Of a stretch of DNA of 64,000 bases, positions 47,619-59,243 are shown piece after piece. The stretch covers positions 47,108-111,107 of the forward strand of contig JAENRP010000132.1 in assembly GCA_024741835.1 (NCBI GenBank), given 5' to 3'. This stretch comes from Diplocarpon mali (Eukaryota; Ascomycota; Leotiomycetes; Helotiales; Drepanopezizaceae). Position 1 is the stretch's first letter, and the number at the start of each line of letters is the position of its first letter. The notes beneath the pieces are model-generated. The model was not told the DNA's origin. It worked only from the letters and a program-made list of their open reading frames with translations, and made no database searches. Both the position numbers and the translations under genes were made by a program.

Positions 47619-48036
47619 AAGTACTAACTCTCTTTATATTATCTGATTTAGTCTAAAGGGACCTAATGCTAAATAGTAACCTATTTAAAAGGGGGAAGAT
47701 TAGTATAAGCAGAGCTATATACATTCTTAAAGCCTTCTAATAGAGTATATATTAAAGTATTATAAATTTATAGATCTTAAGAAAGAAGGTTTTACTTTAG
47801 AATCACGTCTCTTTACCAATTAGGAGTTATAATAAGGTTGCCTAAGGGTATAGTGCAAATCTAGGGAAGTAGGGTCTAAGGATCTAAAGCTTATTACTCT
47901 ACCAAAGTTGACCTAGTCTCTAATAGTATAGTATAACCTACTAAGGCTAACTAAGTCTCTATATGTATATATAGGTATAGGTCTCCCAGTTTCGTACTTA
48001 AGTATTGTAAAGGAAGGAGTAAGGACCTTTAAAGAG

Positions 48037-48220
48037 GTAAGGAGCTTCGAAGAGTATAAGGAAAGTTATTAATAAATATAGGTCGATAGGGAGTATAAAG
48101 AAGGTCGATGACTTATTCGCAAGGAGGGTTCTTTAAAGAGTCGGGTTATATTTAAGGGTTTCGAAGGAGTAAGGAGCTTCAAAGAGTAAAAGGAGAATTA
48201 TTAATAAGTATAGGTCGATA
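48037..48220 (-). repeat. 52-bp direct repeat in the leader of D
   Basis: 48037-48088 and 48169-48220 match at an offset of 132 bp; both begin GTAAGGAGCTTC and end AGGTCGATA. They lie in the roughly 990-bp AG-rich (plus-strand view) leader between the 5' LTR and gag. Role unknown. Confidence 0.75.
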
Positions 48221-48594
48221 TAATATAGAGTATTTATAAAGGAAGGAGAGAGTTAAAAAGAGAAAAGTTATTATACTGCTTTAGGCAGCAGCCTATGCTA
48301 GCGAAGCAAAGGTATAGTGAATAATTTTTTTTTTTTAAATTGAAATTAAAGGTGAATTTCCATTTGCAAAATAGAGTACGTAAGGGGTCGAAAAAACGAG
48401 CTGATCTTATATTCGAAGGTTGTTATTCAGCTTTCTCTAAAAACTAGATTAGTAAGATCTAAGCGTTACGTACAAGTTGCTTAAGGTAGTTTATAGTAGA
48501 AGTATTAAGATCGAGAGATCGAATTGCTTAAGGCAGTTCGAAGTGACGATTCTAAAGGGGGTAGATATTAAGCTTCTTAGCAGAGGTTGAGTTG

Positions 48595-48703
48595 ATCTTT
48601 TCTTATATTATAACTCGCTCTTAAGTATATAAAAGGGCGAGAATCGAATAATCGCTAACTATATTACCTTAAGAGGTATGCTATATAATAAAGAAGAAAA
48701 GAT
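48595..48703 (-). promoter_or_regulatory. Self-priming inverted repeat of D
   Basis: ATCTTTTCTT at 48595-48604, next to the inner LTR edge, is the exact reverse complement of AAGAAAAGAT at 48694-48703 in the LTR. Geometry and spacing match those of F and G. Confidence 0.5.
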
Positions 48704-48861
48704 AAAGAAGAGAGAGTCTCTAGTAGAGCTCCTTTAGAATAAGTACAGGTGCTTTACTAGCGTGCACGTGATCCAGCCACCTTGCTACCTTAGCGTGCAC
48801 CTGACTTCGCGCACTTGACTTCGACACGTGATAATACCGTGCACGTGATGCGGCCGTAACA
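48606..48861 (-). repeat. 5' LTR of D
   Basis: 256 bp, starting TATTATAACTCGC and ending GCGGCCGTAACA on the plus strand. The first half (plus-strand view) is RIP-worn, whereas 48741-48861 keeps CA and TG freely. Confidence 0.95.
48741..48861 (-). promoter_or_regulatory. E-box-like CACGTGAT cluster in U3 of D
   Basis: CACGTGAT occurs at 48765-48772, 48825-48832 and 48842-48849, with the related GTGCACCTGAC and GCGCACTTGAC between. The matching copies in the 3' LTR are at 41910-41917, 41970-41977 (mutated) and 41987-41994. This is U3, so a bHLH-type activator site array is a reasonable inference. Confidence 0.55.
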
Positions 48862-49093
48862 TAGAGGATCTTATAATATAAGTTATATAATCGGATAAGG
48901 ACTGAGAAAGGGGGTATAAATAGGATTACTATTATACTTAAAGATAGCGCGTAATGCTAATTACCTATTCTACCTCTAATTAGTGAATTGTCCTAGTTCT
49001 TATCTTCGGAGAGCCTGCTTATAGTGCTTCCTCCCTCTTTGTCTTTGGTCTTCCCTTAGGCCTATTCTTGTGTTGTTCCTGCTCCCTCTTATA

Positions 49094-51672
49094 ATAGAGT
49101 AGAGTAATCGTGCCTTGCTTCCTATCTTAAGAGACTCTTACCCTTAAGAACTACTCAATATCTCTTATAGCTATTAATTCGTATGCTTCGCGCAGTCCTT
49201 CTATAGTCTTCTAAGCTTCTTTTGCATAAGAGGAGTAGTATATTACTTATATATTGTCAATATAGAAGGCTATAAATACAGTCCTATCCTTATTAACGAA
49301 TATATAAGGCTCCTTACTAAGAGGGGTAAGCTTCAGAGACTTTAAAGTACTAGTGAAATCCCTGTACTAAAGCGCTAGGGAGTCTCGAAGGCTATATAAG
49401 GCGCGATCGAGCTCTACTACCTTGTCTTTCTGCTTCTAACTATCTAATAAGAAGCAAATAACTGGCGCGCTCTAAGGGTCTCTTTTAGCATTTATAAAGG
49501 CGTTGATAATATTGAACTATTAAAGCTCTATATCGAATTTAGCGGCTATTGCTATTATAACCTTAAAAGATCTTAATGCGAGCGTCGCAGTATAGGTAGA
49601 GAAAATAGAAGCTTCCTTTTAAAGATCTCCCTTTACTATTATTCTTGACCTAAAGCAGCTAATCTCCTTAGAGGAGCTTAGCTTATAGTTAAAGACCCAC
49701 TTTAGTAGTATAGGCCTTATAATAGCCTCGCTTTTATCGATCACTCTTTAGTGATTGCGCGCTTTTAAGTTCCTAATCTCAGTTCTAGCTCCCTCTTTAA
49801 ATTGCTCTTTAAAAGGGTGATTTGCAAGCTCCTTCCAGTAAGTTAGCACTTTAAGAAGCTTATCTTAAAGTGGAATTAGAAGGGTAGAGTTTCCTCTAAA
49901 GCTTTTAGATTAAGTCGCTATAGTAATAACGCAGTATACTACTTTATACTCTTCTTTATCAATTCTCATAAGTTCTTAACTTAACTAGTAAGTCGATATA
50001 AAGCTATTTACCTACTCTAACTAATATGTTTTAAGTTCTTTAAAGGCTAGTAGGAGATCCTTAATATACGTTGTATATATGGCATTCCCGCTTCCTCTTC
50101 TCCTTTTCGACTTGCGGAGCGGTATAAGTACCATTTCCTAATCCTTATTAGGCTTCTTGCGTTTTCGAAAGGCCTTTATATCGAGTACTTTAGGCTAAGC
50201 TTCTATTAGTTTTAAAGAACTCCCTCCTTCGGTATTATCCTTAAGAGCTTTTATATCCTAGTATAGCTTTCAATCGACTAGTACTTTTAGTAAGAGCTAG
50301 CGTGCTTCTTCACCAGTTGCCTATAGTAAAGCTTCTAGTAATTAAGGGGCCTGCTCCTACCCTTGCGATTACTTAATCCGTATAGCAATTAGAGGCCTGG
50401 TATTGCGCTCCTCAGCGGAACTGGCATTTATAATATCGCTTTCGACGCTCCTCCTAACTATTGACAGTTATCTTAAAGCGTTTAACCCTTTGCTATTAAG
50501 CAGCTGCTCTTAAGTAGCTAAAGTAGAAACGCTATAAGTAGCCTTATAAGGGACGATAGCCTTTAATAGATCTGAGCTTAGAGCTTCTATTAGTATAAGA
50601 TTAATAGGCTTACCCCTTATTAGGTTATCTATAGGCTGCTTATCTAAAGCTTCCTTTATATTCTTAATAATTAACTTAGCGTTTTAAGCTTCCTCTTCCT
50701 CCTCTTCGATCATTTGCATAATCTCTTTAATAATTAGGAATAGGTGGCCAGCTACCTTTTCGTACTCCTTAGAGTAGAATTTAGACTTATCGAACTCGAT
50801 ATTTTAAGAGATTATAACCTTTTGAAGCTTAAGCACTTAAATCCTATATATATTAGTAGTATAGTAACTAATTAAGTATCTAATATACCCTTATAGCATA
50901 GTTTTAAAAGCTCTCTTATTCTTTAGAGCTTCCCTCTCCTTTGCTAATAGGTATGCGTGCGCTTTATACGCTTTTATACCCCCCTATTCTAGTCTTAAAT
51001 TGGTAGTAAGCTTTATAGTGATCTGCGGATTATACTACTTAAAGTATTATTTAAACTAGAGCTAAAGTACCTCATTTAGACTCTTCTATCCCTTGCGCTT
51101 TAATAGGCCGATATTATAAAAGTATATTGCGGCTAGTACGGCTTTAGGCTATAGGTGCTTTAAGAGGTTAGTAGAGATTAGTATAATAAGTGCCTTTTTA
51201 ATAATCTCTGCTCCTGCTCTCTTAAAAGCTCTATTTGATTTATAAGTATAGGATAAAGTGACTTCTACCTCTATGCCTTTAGCTTTGTACCACTTTTTAT
51301 ATTTCGATGCTCCCTATAAAAGGAATACTAAAGTATTATTATCGCTCCTTAGAATATATAGGAAGAGGTAGTAATAGCGCTTCACCTATACTTTAAAAGA
51401 TTAAAAAGCTCTTAAAACTAGCATTAGGGACTTATAAAGCAAAGTAAATCTAAATAACTTCCTATTAAATTCATCTTTAATTAGAAGAAGCTAGCTTTCT
51501 AAGGAGAGGCTTAACATACTATAGTCAAATAGGTCTTAGGAGCACTTAAAGAACGGTCTTAGAGCCTTAAAATCTGACTCTCTTTTAAAAGGCTTTTGCT
51601 TAGCTTTTACTTAAGCGCAAGCTTTATAATTGATTTATAGCTTCCCTTTGATCTTTATCCCTTTTGCGTTTA
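49094..51672 (-). pseudogene. Copia B reverse transcriptase and integrase remnant
   Basis: Minus-strand continuation. RT lies near 49100-50000 with the catalytic box Ala-Phe-Tyr-Ile-Asp-Asn-Ile (worn Y-V-D-D-I) at about 49245. The C-terminal RT stretch Asp-Arg-Lys-Gln-Gly-Thr-Ile-Thr-Leu runs into the C insertion site and resumes at 39019. Integrase and linker occupy the remainder up to the A insertion at 51672. Confidence 0.82.
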
Positions 51673-51870
51673 TGTTGTGCAGAATGGGCGGAGTCTCTAC
51701 TTATTCTGGAGACCCTTTACGTGACTCCTACTAAGTCATAGACTCTCCCTTTTCTTTCCGAAGTCTCCTTACTATATATATACTAGAGAATAATATAATT
51801 AATTATCTTTATCTATATTAGCAAGCCTCTTAAGCGACCTAATGAAGGCCCTCTAGCCGACCGCACTATA
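51673..51870 (+). repeat. 5' LTR of A
   Basis: 198 bp, starting TGTTGTGCAGAATGGGCGG and ending CCGCACTATA. GTTATAAGCC follows, comparable to the GTTATCAGC after the LTR of B. Confidence 0.95.
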
Positions 51871-51911
51871 GTTATAAGCCTTATAAGCACTTTAATATGC
51901 TTTCTCTTTAT

Positions 51912-54900
51912 ATGCAATTGGCTAAAGGGCCCTTTAAGCTCCTAACCGACTTTTCGAGTATTTATAACAACTTAAAGGACCTTCATTTTCAATTAATAAA
52001 TCTCTATCTTTCGATCGAACCTTATTTGCAAACTTTATTTATATACCTAACCTTTTCACTAGACTTTATTTAATATATCTAACTCTTCAGGCATCTTTAA
52101 GCCTTGCTTTAATACTTCTACCTCTTAAGTAAAGTGGTTTAGTAAATATATATTCTTTACTAAGCTTTATAATATTACTACTTTTGCCGATCTAAGACTC
52201 CTATTTAAATCAATTATAGAGACTGAGCCTTAAGCTCCCTTTATATAAGAGCTTAAGGAATTGGAAACGGCTAACCTTTATATAGTATACGCAAGGTTGT
52301 ATAAAGAGTATATAGCAACTCTATCCGAATAGATTTACGCCTGCTTTCCCTTGGGAGATCCGTCAAAAGCTCCTCTTTTATAAGCCTTTTATAAGGATAT
52401 TAAGGATGAATATAAAATCCTAATAAAGGAGTACTATATATATAAGGAGACTTAGAAGACCTAACGCAAATACTACAAACTACTCTTAGAATAGGTCTTT
52501 AAAACTATCAATAGAATGCTTTTAGCTTCCGCGATAGCTTAAGTATAAATCCAAGCTAAGAAGCTCTCCTCCTTAATACCTGATAGAGATACTCCTATAA
52601 GTGGAACTATTACTAACGACCTATATGCTAATTTGGTGAACTAGCAACTCTTACTCTAAGGCCTAGTATCTATTTTAAAGTGTGATATTACGCCTTTTAA
52701 TAAGGCTATTTAGTCTCAAACGAGGCTCTAGTACTACGATATACTATGCTAAAGTAAAACTAGAAGAACCAATACTTAGCAGTAGATCTAGGAGTAGTAG
52801 AAGGCGTACCGCCTAGTAGAATAATACAATCTCCTTAAGATTAAAGGGAGACTAAGAGTTACTGACTTTTTAAACTTAGTTATAATAAAGATCAATCTAA
52901 GTTAGGCGATTCGCTTAAAAGAGGAAATTATTACTAATAAGCAGATAGGAACCCTATATAAGTACGACCTAATATAGCTAAGCCGCGCCTTAGCAAGTAT
53001 TAAATCCAATAGAGCAATTAATAATAAAAGGCTAGCAGTTTTTACTATTTGAAAGTCTCTCTTAGATGCCGAAACCCTTTTGCAGGCTCTAGCGAGCAGC
53101 TCCCGAAATCGCTCTATAAGCTTTAGAAGGGAGATTAGGCCTAAGTGCCCTTATAAAGGCTCTAAAAATCACTATTAGAAGCCCTAGGACTATCGGAAAC
53201 TATTATATACTATAAACAGGCGCAAGGAAAATATAAAGGTTCTCCCCTTGCGAAAGGAGGTCTTATAAATATAAAAGGCGTTAAACGCAAGAGACTAGTT
53301 CAAAGGTCTTTAAATATAACTTAAGGAGAATGATATTGCAGTAATAGCGATTAATAAATTTAAAAGAAAGGCTTTAGCCTTTAGAAAGGATGGTTTAGGT
53401 AAAAGGGAGAACTTACTAGTCTTTATAGTAATAGATCCCTCTACTTTTAACGCTTTTAAAGAATTATTCAATATCTACTACCTCTCTAAGCTAGAATACT
53501 ACTTGCTCTCCTTAAGTACGCTCCTTAATAATTGCGCAGCTACTTATATTATTAATTCGAAGGATTTACTTATTATAGGCACCTTTAAGCCTTCTGGCGA
53601 CTTGCAGCAATATATTAAAGCAGGTACTTTAAGACTTCTAATTATTAAAAGAGGTAATAGATATATAGCAGACTCTCTTTTATAGTATAATAGCTCTCCT
53701 ATAAGGATAACGCTTTATAATATTGCTATTATAAAGGAGTTTACTACTAATATTATCTTAAAGAGGCTCTTTATAAATAAGGGTTTTTAATACTCTAGGG
53801 TAGACCTTACTTTGCGCTTTAAGAGTATTAAAGATTTTATAAAGTAAGCTTAATTAAAGCATTACTATAATCTCGTTTTCTTTAAATATAAGCCTATTAA
53901 CTATTTAGATCTTTTAAATATACTTTAATATAACTTCTTTACTTTAATAGCGTTCTCTATAGCTAAGATAACGCTTTATAATAGGTTTTAGTCTAGCTAT
54001 ATACCTATTAGGGTGCGGGATGATAATGCGTATACTTGGCACCTTTGCGCTAGCCACTTAAGCGCAAAGGCTCTTTAAATGCTAGTTAAGTGCGCTAAAG
54101 GAGTGAAGATTAAGGGAATACAGAGGCTAAAGTGCCTTGCATATATAGTAGCGTCTGCTAAGTAAGTTATTTCTTATGCTACCTTTAAGAACCGATCTTT
54201 AAGGCCCTTTTTTAGGATCTCTTAGGATCTCTTTGACTTTTTAAATAACTTATATAATAGTTGCTTATAAGTTCTTTTAATTAAGGATAAGTATAGCAGT
54301 ATACTTTAGACATTCCTATTAAGATCTAAGGGTAGAGATATAGTTATAAAGGTCCTCTAGGCCTTTAAAGTATAGGTAAAACGCTAATATAGGCTTTTAA
54401 TTTATAAGATTAGGCAAGATAATAATACTTTAATAATCTCCTTAAGGGAAGACTCTCTTATAAAGTATTAAAAATAGGTAAAAGAGGAGGGAATCAATTT
54501 AAAGCTTACTCCTACTTATATATACTAACCTAATAAAGGCGTAGAGCGAGTAAGAAGGGAGTTGATTAAACGCTTTATTAAAATAAGGATTTACGCTAGG
54601 CTTTTAGCAAGCCTTTGGCCAAAGGTTATAAAGGCTACTATATACCTTTATAATATCTCCTTACTTATTAAGAAGAAGATGATCTTATTAAGTAAGGCTC
54701 TTTATAATTAGTTTAAGTAGTATTTTCAATTCTATAAGCCGCTACTTATTAAGCAAATAATAGTAAGCTTAAAGCCTGACTAGAGTTGCATTTATATATA
54801 TAGCGCTTGCGTATACCCTTTAATTAAGGAGAGGGAGGCAGGAAGGGACTGCCGAACCTTTAAAATTAAATTATAAAGGCACTTAGGTTATTTAATTAAA

Positions 54901-57640
54901 TATATTACCTTTAATATTTATAAAATCTAAGTTCTTATACTTTAGCAAATAATAATAACTTATAATATTGAATTTAATAAGTCTCTCTTCTATAGTCTAA
55001 AAGCTAAGCGCGTAAACCCTATATTGCGCTAAGAACTTAAGACGACCCTCCAATTGATTAAAGAGGGAGAGGGAGCTTAGGACGCTAAGTTTAAAGGTAT
55101 TTTCGAAGAATCGGAGCTTATCGCAAAGCCGAATGCAATCGCTATAGAAGAAGCTACTATATAAGAAGAGCTTATATTATAGACTAATGCTACTCTATAG
55201 CCTTTAACTAATAATATAAAAGGCCTTAACTTAAATCCAAATTCTTTAAAAGACTTACTTAAAAACTTAAAGGTAGAAGCAAGTAAATTAAAAGCTACTT
55301 TGCTAGTCTTTAAAAAGGCAAATGGCGACTAAAGCTTAAGGGTAATGATTCCTTATAAAGGCCCTATTAAAGAAGGAACTATAGACGACTCTAAGGGAAT
55401 CTCTAAAGATGAATTCTATAAGGCGATTGGCAAATCTCTAGCTACTATTCTATATAAGAATAAAAATAGCTTAAGGGCTTTAAGATAAAGTCTTTAGTTA
55501 TAAAGGCAGGCCTTAGTAAACTCTAGTAAAAGGCTAAAGGCACTACTACTAAGATCTAGGAAGAGCTTTAATAGTCTTATAAAAAGCGACTTAATAAAAG
55601 GAATAGGCCTTAATAATATAATACCTTAAGTTATAATACTAGCTTAAAGACTATAGGCTTAAGAGATAGAGCTACCTAGACTTTTAAAAGAACCTTTAAT
55701 AATAATAAAAATAAAGGAGGAGACTTATAAAGAAAAGCGTAAGGAGGAACTCCCTCTTCTTAAGCAAAAGAGGATAAAACACTTAAGCGTTAAGCAATAA
55801 GAGACTTTAAAAGTATATACTACTACTTTAGAGTATATACTCTCTTAAAGCAATATTGATTTACCCTACTCCTTATATACGTAAGAGTTTATATCGACCT
55901 TTTAAGCAAACGAATAGATAAAAGAGGATAAGAAGGACTATTTAATAGTTTATACAATTATTAAAGCTATAATTAATAGTTAGGTAAAGGATAAAGCGCA
56001 GTCTCTTAACCGCCTATAGTACTAAGGCTCTCTACTAAAGCCTTTAAAAGGATAGCTAGACTTAGAGAAGTACCCTTTTAGCAAACGATTTAAGAAAGGA
56101 GGGCGCTAGGAGATTAGGAATTTAAAATCTTAAAGTTGCTAGAGAATTGTATAAAAGGACTACTCAAAGCCTCTGCTAATACTATTGAAATAGGTTTTTA
56201 CTTATAAGGTTAATAGCTTTAGCAAGCTTCTAAAGTGCCGATTATAGCTAGTTATACAAAAGGATCTTTAAAATAAAGCTTTAATTTTCTTAACCTACAT
56301 AGCTACGCTTATAGCAAGGTCTTTTAAAGTACTAATAGCGCTTACTACGTACTTTAATATAAAAGTAAAGCAGTTCGATATTATTAACGCGTTTATTAAT
56401 ACTCCTAAAGACCTAAGGAATGCTCTAATCATATACTTCTTATTAGATGGCTTTAAGTGCCTTAGTATAGTAGTAGAACTGGACCGCGCGCTCTATAGGT
56501 TAAAAGACTCTTTAGCGCTATAGTATAGGAACTTCGCAAGAACACTTAAGGGCCTTTAACTTAAGCTACTAAGCGAAGAGCCTTATATTTTTATAATAAA
56601 GGATTATATAGTCTTTATAGCATTTTATATTAATAATATTTAAGTATTATATAAGGCCTTTAACTTAGATCAGGCGACTTATTTAATTAAAAACCTAAAG
56701 AGGGTATATAAGCTTATTATTATAGGAAATATCTCTTAATTCCTTAAAGTAAGGATTATTTAAGATAAGAAAGTAAAGAGGATCTTTTTAATTTATAATA
56801 CCTATATTAAAAAGATCACTTAAAAGTTTGAAGCAAATATAGGAAAAGTGCTTAATACTCTATTACTAAAGAAGGAGTTTATTAAGAACTTAAGGTAAGC
56901 TTTCTTAGAAAAGGTAAAGGAGTACTAAGAGAAAATAGGCTCTATTCTTTATATAGTAATTATAATACACTTAAATATTATATTTATAACCTCTTAATTA
57001 TCTTTCTTCCTAACTAATCCAAGCTTTAAGCACCTCTTAGCTATAGATTAAACGCTTTAATACCTATATAGCACGCGCTTCTTAAGAATTGCCTATAGCT
57101 TTAAAGCTAGGGAATACCAATTGGTCGCATCTTTAAATACTTCTTTTAAAGATAACTAAGAGACTTACAAATCCTCTTAAAAATATGTCTTCTTCCTATT
57201 TAAAGGACTGATTATTTAAAAAGCGAATCGCTAAGCAACTATTACGCTCTCTTCTACTAAAGTAGAACTCTATAGTATGATTTCTATTGCAAAGGAGATA
57301 ATAGCTATAAAATGCCTCTTTAAGGAGATTCGCATAGACTCCCTCTTTAAATAGAATATATATTATAATAACTAATAGACGATTCGGCTAATAGTTATAG
57401 AGAATAAGAAGATTAAGACAAGCCTCTAATATATCGAAATTAATAATATATAGATCTGCTAAAAGTACTAAAGAAAAAGCTTTTAGATAATCTACCTCTC
57501 TATTAAGGAAATATATACAAATAGGCTTACTAAAAACCTAAACCGCTAGAAGTTTAAAAGCTTCGTTCATTTATTAAACCTCTAGAGCTTTTAAATAATT
57601 GTTTAGCAACTTATACTTACTAGCGAGTAATTACTTATTA
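51912..57640 (+). pseudogene. gag-pol remnant of Copia A
   Basis: An ATG at 51912-51914 opens about 50 stop-free codons (Met-Gln-Leu-Ala-Lys-Gly-Pro-Phe). A Cys/His motif lies near 53126-53200 (Lys-Cys-Pro-Tyr-Lys-Gly-Ser-Lys-Asn-His). Protease lies within 53460-53700, including a 60-codon open piece at 53503-53685 with Leu-Leu-Asn-Asn-Cys-Ala-Ala-Thr. GAG-pre-integrase is near 54040 (Thr-Trp-His-Leu), and integrase runs to about 54950. RT covers about 56180-56960, with Leu-Tyr-Arg-Leu-Lys near 56500 and the worn Phe-Tyr-Ile-Asn-Asn-Ile box near 56620. RNase H covers 57160-57600. Stops are frequent. Confidence 0.88.
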
Positions 57641-57779
57641 TTAAGAGACTTATACTTATAAGCTCCTATTCTCTTATAATTATATTTATTTGTTTTCTTT
57701 TATAAAGCGTACTATAAAAGCCTTTCCTTTTTTAAAAATATAAGAATAGGTAATATTCCTAAGCTGCTATTATAAGGCG

Positions 57780-58700
57780 CGACCCTTCCTTAGATCCTCT
57801 TAGCTAAGGCTAGGAGCCGCGAAGCCATAGCTATAAGCTTCGCACGGATCTCCTTTCGAAAGAGGCCCAGAGGCACTCCCTCGGCCAGAGGCCTACTAGC
57901 GAATATACTAGCAATAGCAGGAGCAAAGGCGGGAGGTGCGGCAGAGGCGGCGGCGAAGGCGGGAGCGGCGATAGTAAGGGCTAGGAAGATAAAGGGAGAT
58001 ATAAAAGGGTCAGCGGTAGTAGCAGCAGCAGGGATAGGAGTAGCGGTAGCGGCAAGCAAAGGAAACAGAGCGGCGGAGGATAGGCCGGCGGCGAACGCAA
58101 ATAAAATACTAAGAGTAAAGGAGGCAGCAGTACTACTATTCGCAGGAATAGCAGGCCTTTCTAGCACTAGGGTCTAATTGCTCCTATCTTTTAAAATCAG
58201 CTTAAAACTTAATAAGACTTAATAAATATACTACAGAAGCTTTAAAGCGCACCCTTTACTACATTAAGCAGTAGTACTACTTCCTCCTTAGAGGCGCCGC
58301 AGGCGCAAGCCGATATAATAGCCTCTTAAGAGGCAAGGAGAGGTCTGCTAGCCTACTAGCAGCTATTACTTAGTATAGTACAATAGATGCAATATGCACT
58401 AAAGGTGCTATTAAAGCATTAACAATCGAGATTGCTAATACTCTTGCGTATAATATAGCGCATATACGCGTTATTACATTCTATCGTAGGCTCTAGTATA
58501 CGGCGCGCAGTAAGGGCAGGGCTCTCTAGTAGCGGCGGCGGTAGTAGCAGCAGCAGGGGCGGCAGCGATAGCAGCGGCGGCTTATTGCCTAGCAGGCGCT
58601 AAGAGGACTACGCCAAGGTGGCAGCTCCTATAGGAGCACTAGCAACTTAGCGCAAAGTTAGTATAACGCAAGGTATAAGGACTCTAAGGGTCTTACTTTA
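57780..58700. other. GC-rich, alanine-codon-rich block in the 3' tail of Copia A
   Basis: The composition is unlike the rest of the window, with many GCG/GGC and AGC triplets and little RIP. The segment CGGTAGTAGCAGCAGCAGGG recurs at 58013-58032 and 58539-58558. On the minus strand 57790-58167 is open for 125 codons, starts Met-Leu-Glu-Arg-Pro-Ala and is about one-third alanine. I do not recognise it, and the open frame may simply reflect GC-rich triplet repeats that lack stops. It lies between RNase H and the 3' LTR, so it could be captured sequence or a low-complexity element tail. Confidence 0.5.
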
Positions 58701-59045
58701 CAAGGGCGGCCAAGGCTATAATAAGCGAAAGTTCCTTTTATATTTAAAAATTATTAATATAAAGATAATATTTTTAAATAATAAAAGAGGGTTATTTTTA
58801 AAAGAAGGGAAAGAGAACCTTTATAATAGAAATACTCTATAAGAAGCCTAATAGAGTACTAGCGTAGAATTGCAAAGATTCTTAAGCGCGCTTATTACCT
58901 ATAGCGACCCTTTTTATTCTAAAAGGAACGACCTTTAAAAGGGCAGTATATAAGATAAAGCCTCTTTTCCTTACAACTGCTATTCTTTCTTTTATTTTAT
59001 TTATATAGCTAAGCGATTTTAAAAGCATCGCCTAACTAAAAGGTA

Positions 59046-59243
59046 TATTATATAAAATAGGCGAAGTCTTTACTTATTCTAAAGACCCTCTATATAACTC
59101 CTATTAAGTTATAAACTCTCCCTTTTCTTTCCGAAGTCTCCTTACTATATATATACTAAAGAATAATATAATCAATTATCTTTATCTATATTAGCAAGCC
59201 TCTTAAGCGACCTAATAAAGGCCCTCCAGCCGACCGCACCACA
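59046..59243 (+). repeat. 3' LTR of A
   Basis: 198 bp, starting TATTATATAAAATAGG (the fully worn form of the 5' LTR start) and ending CCGCACCACA. Confidence 0.95.

Larger units (their letters stand above)
41751..48861 (-). mobile_element. Chromovirus D (Ty3/Gypsy, complete with LTRs and TSD)
   Basis: A 7,111-bp minus-strand element with two 256-bp LTRs (41751-42006 and 48606-48861) and a perfect TAGAG target duplication (41746-41750, 48862-48866). It sits inside the 3' LTR of C. Coding order is a leader, gag with a zinc knuckle, protease, RT, RNase H, integrase and chromodomain. Five dispersed palindromes lie in its coding region. It is the youngest layer of this part of the nest. Confidence 0.95.
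39020..49093 (+). mobile_element. C, gag-only LTR element of the E/C family, interrupted by D
   Basis: Plus strand. The 5' LTR is 39020-39267; the 3' LTR is 41730-41750 plus 48867-49093, split by D, and both are 248 bp. Net length without D is 2,958 bp. Flanks are ATAG at 39016-39019 and 49094-49097. Removing C and one ATAG joins the RT and RNase H of Copia B in frame, which confirms both the borders and a 4-bp duplication. It carries gag but no protease, RT or integrase. Confidence 0.92.
41730..49093 (+). repeat. 3' LTR of C, split by insertion of D
   Basis: The first 21 bp are 41730-41750 (TATAAAGATTTAGAAGTAGAG). The rest is 48867-49093. TAGAG is duplicated at 41746-41750 and 48862-48866 around D. 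The downstream half keeps CTTGTGTTGTTCC, so it is less RIP-worn than the 5' copy. Confidence 0.92.
51673..59243 (+). mobile_element. Copia element A (complete with LTRs and TSD)
   Basis: A 7,571-bp plus-strand Ty1/Copia element. LTRs are 51673-51870 and 59046-59243, both 198 bp, with a perfect GTTTA duplication (51668-51672, 59244-59248). Order is gag, protease, integrase, RT, RNase H, then a 1.4-kb extra tail with a GC-rich alanine-codon block. It is inserted in Copia B in the opposite orientation and resembles B in its RT, protease and Cys/His motifs. No 23-bp palindrome was seen. Confidence 0.95.

Noticed and set aside
57790..58167. 125-codon alanine-rich open frame as a real secreted or membrane protein gene
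   Set aside because: Hydrophobic look comes from GCN triplets; the frame is antisense to Copia A, lies in GC-rich repeats that lack stops by composition, and shows no motif. Kept only as a compositional block.
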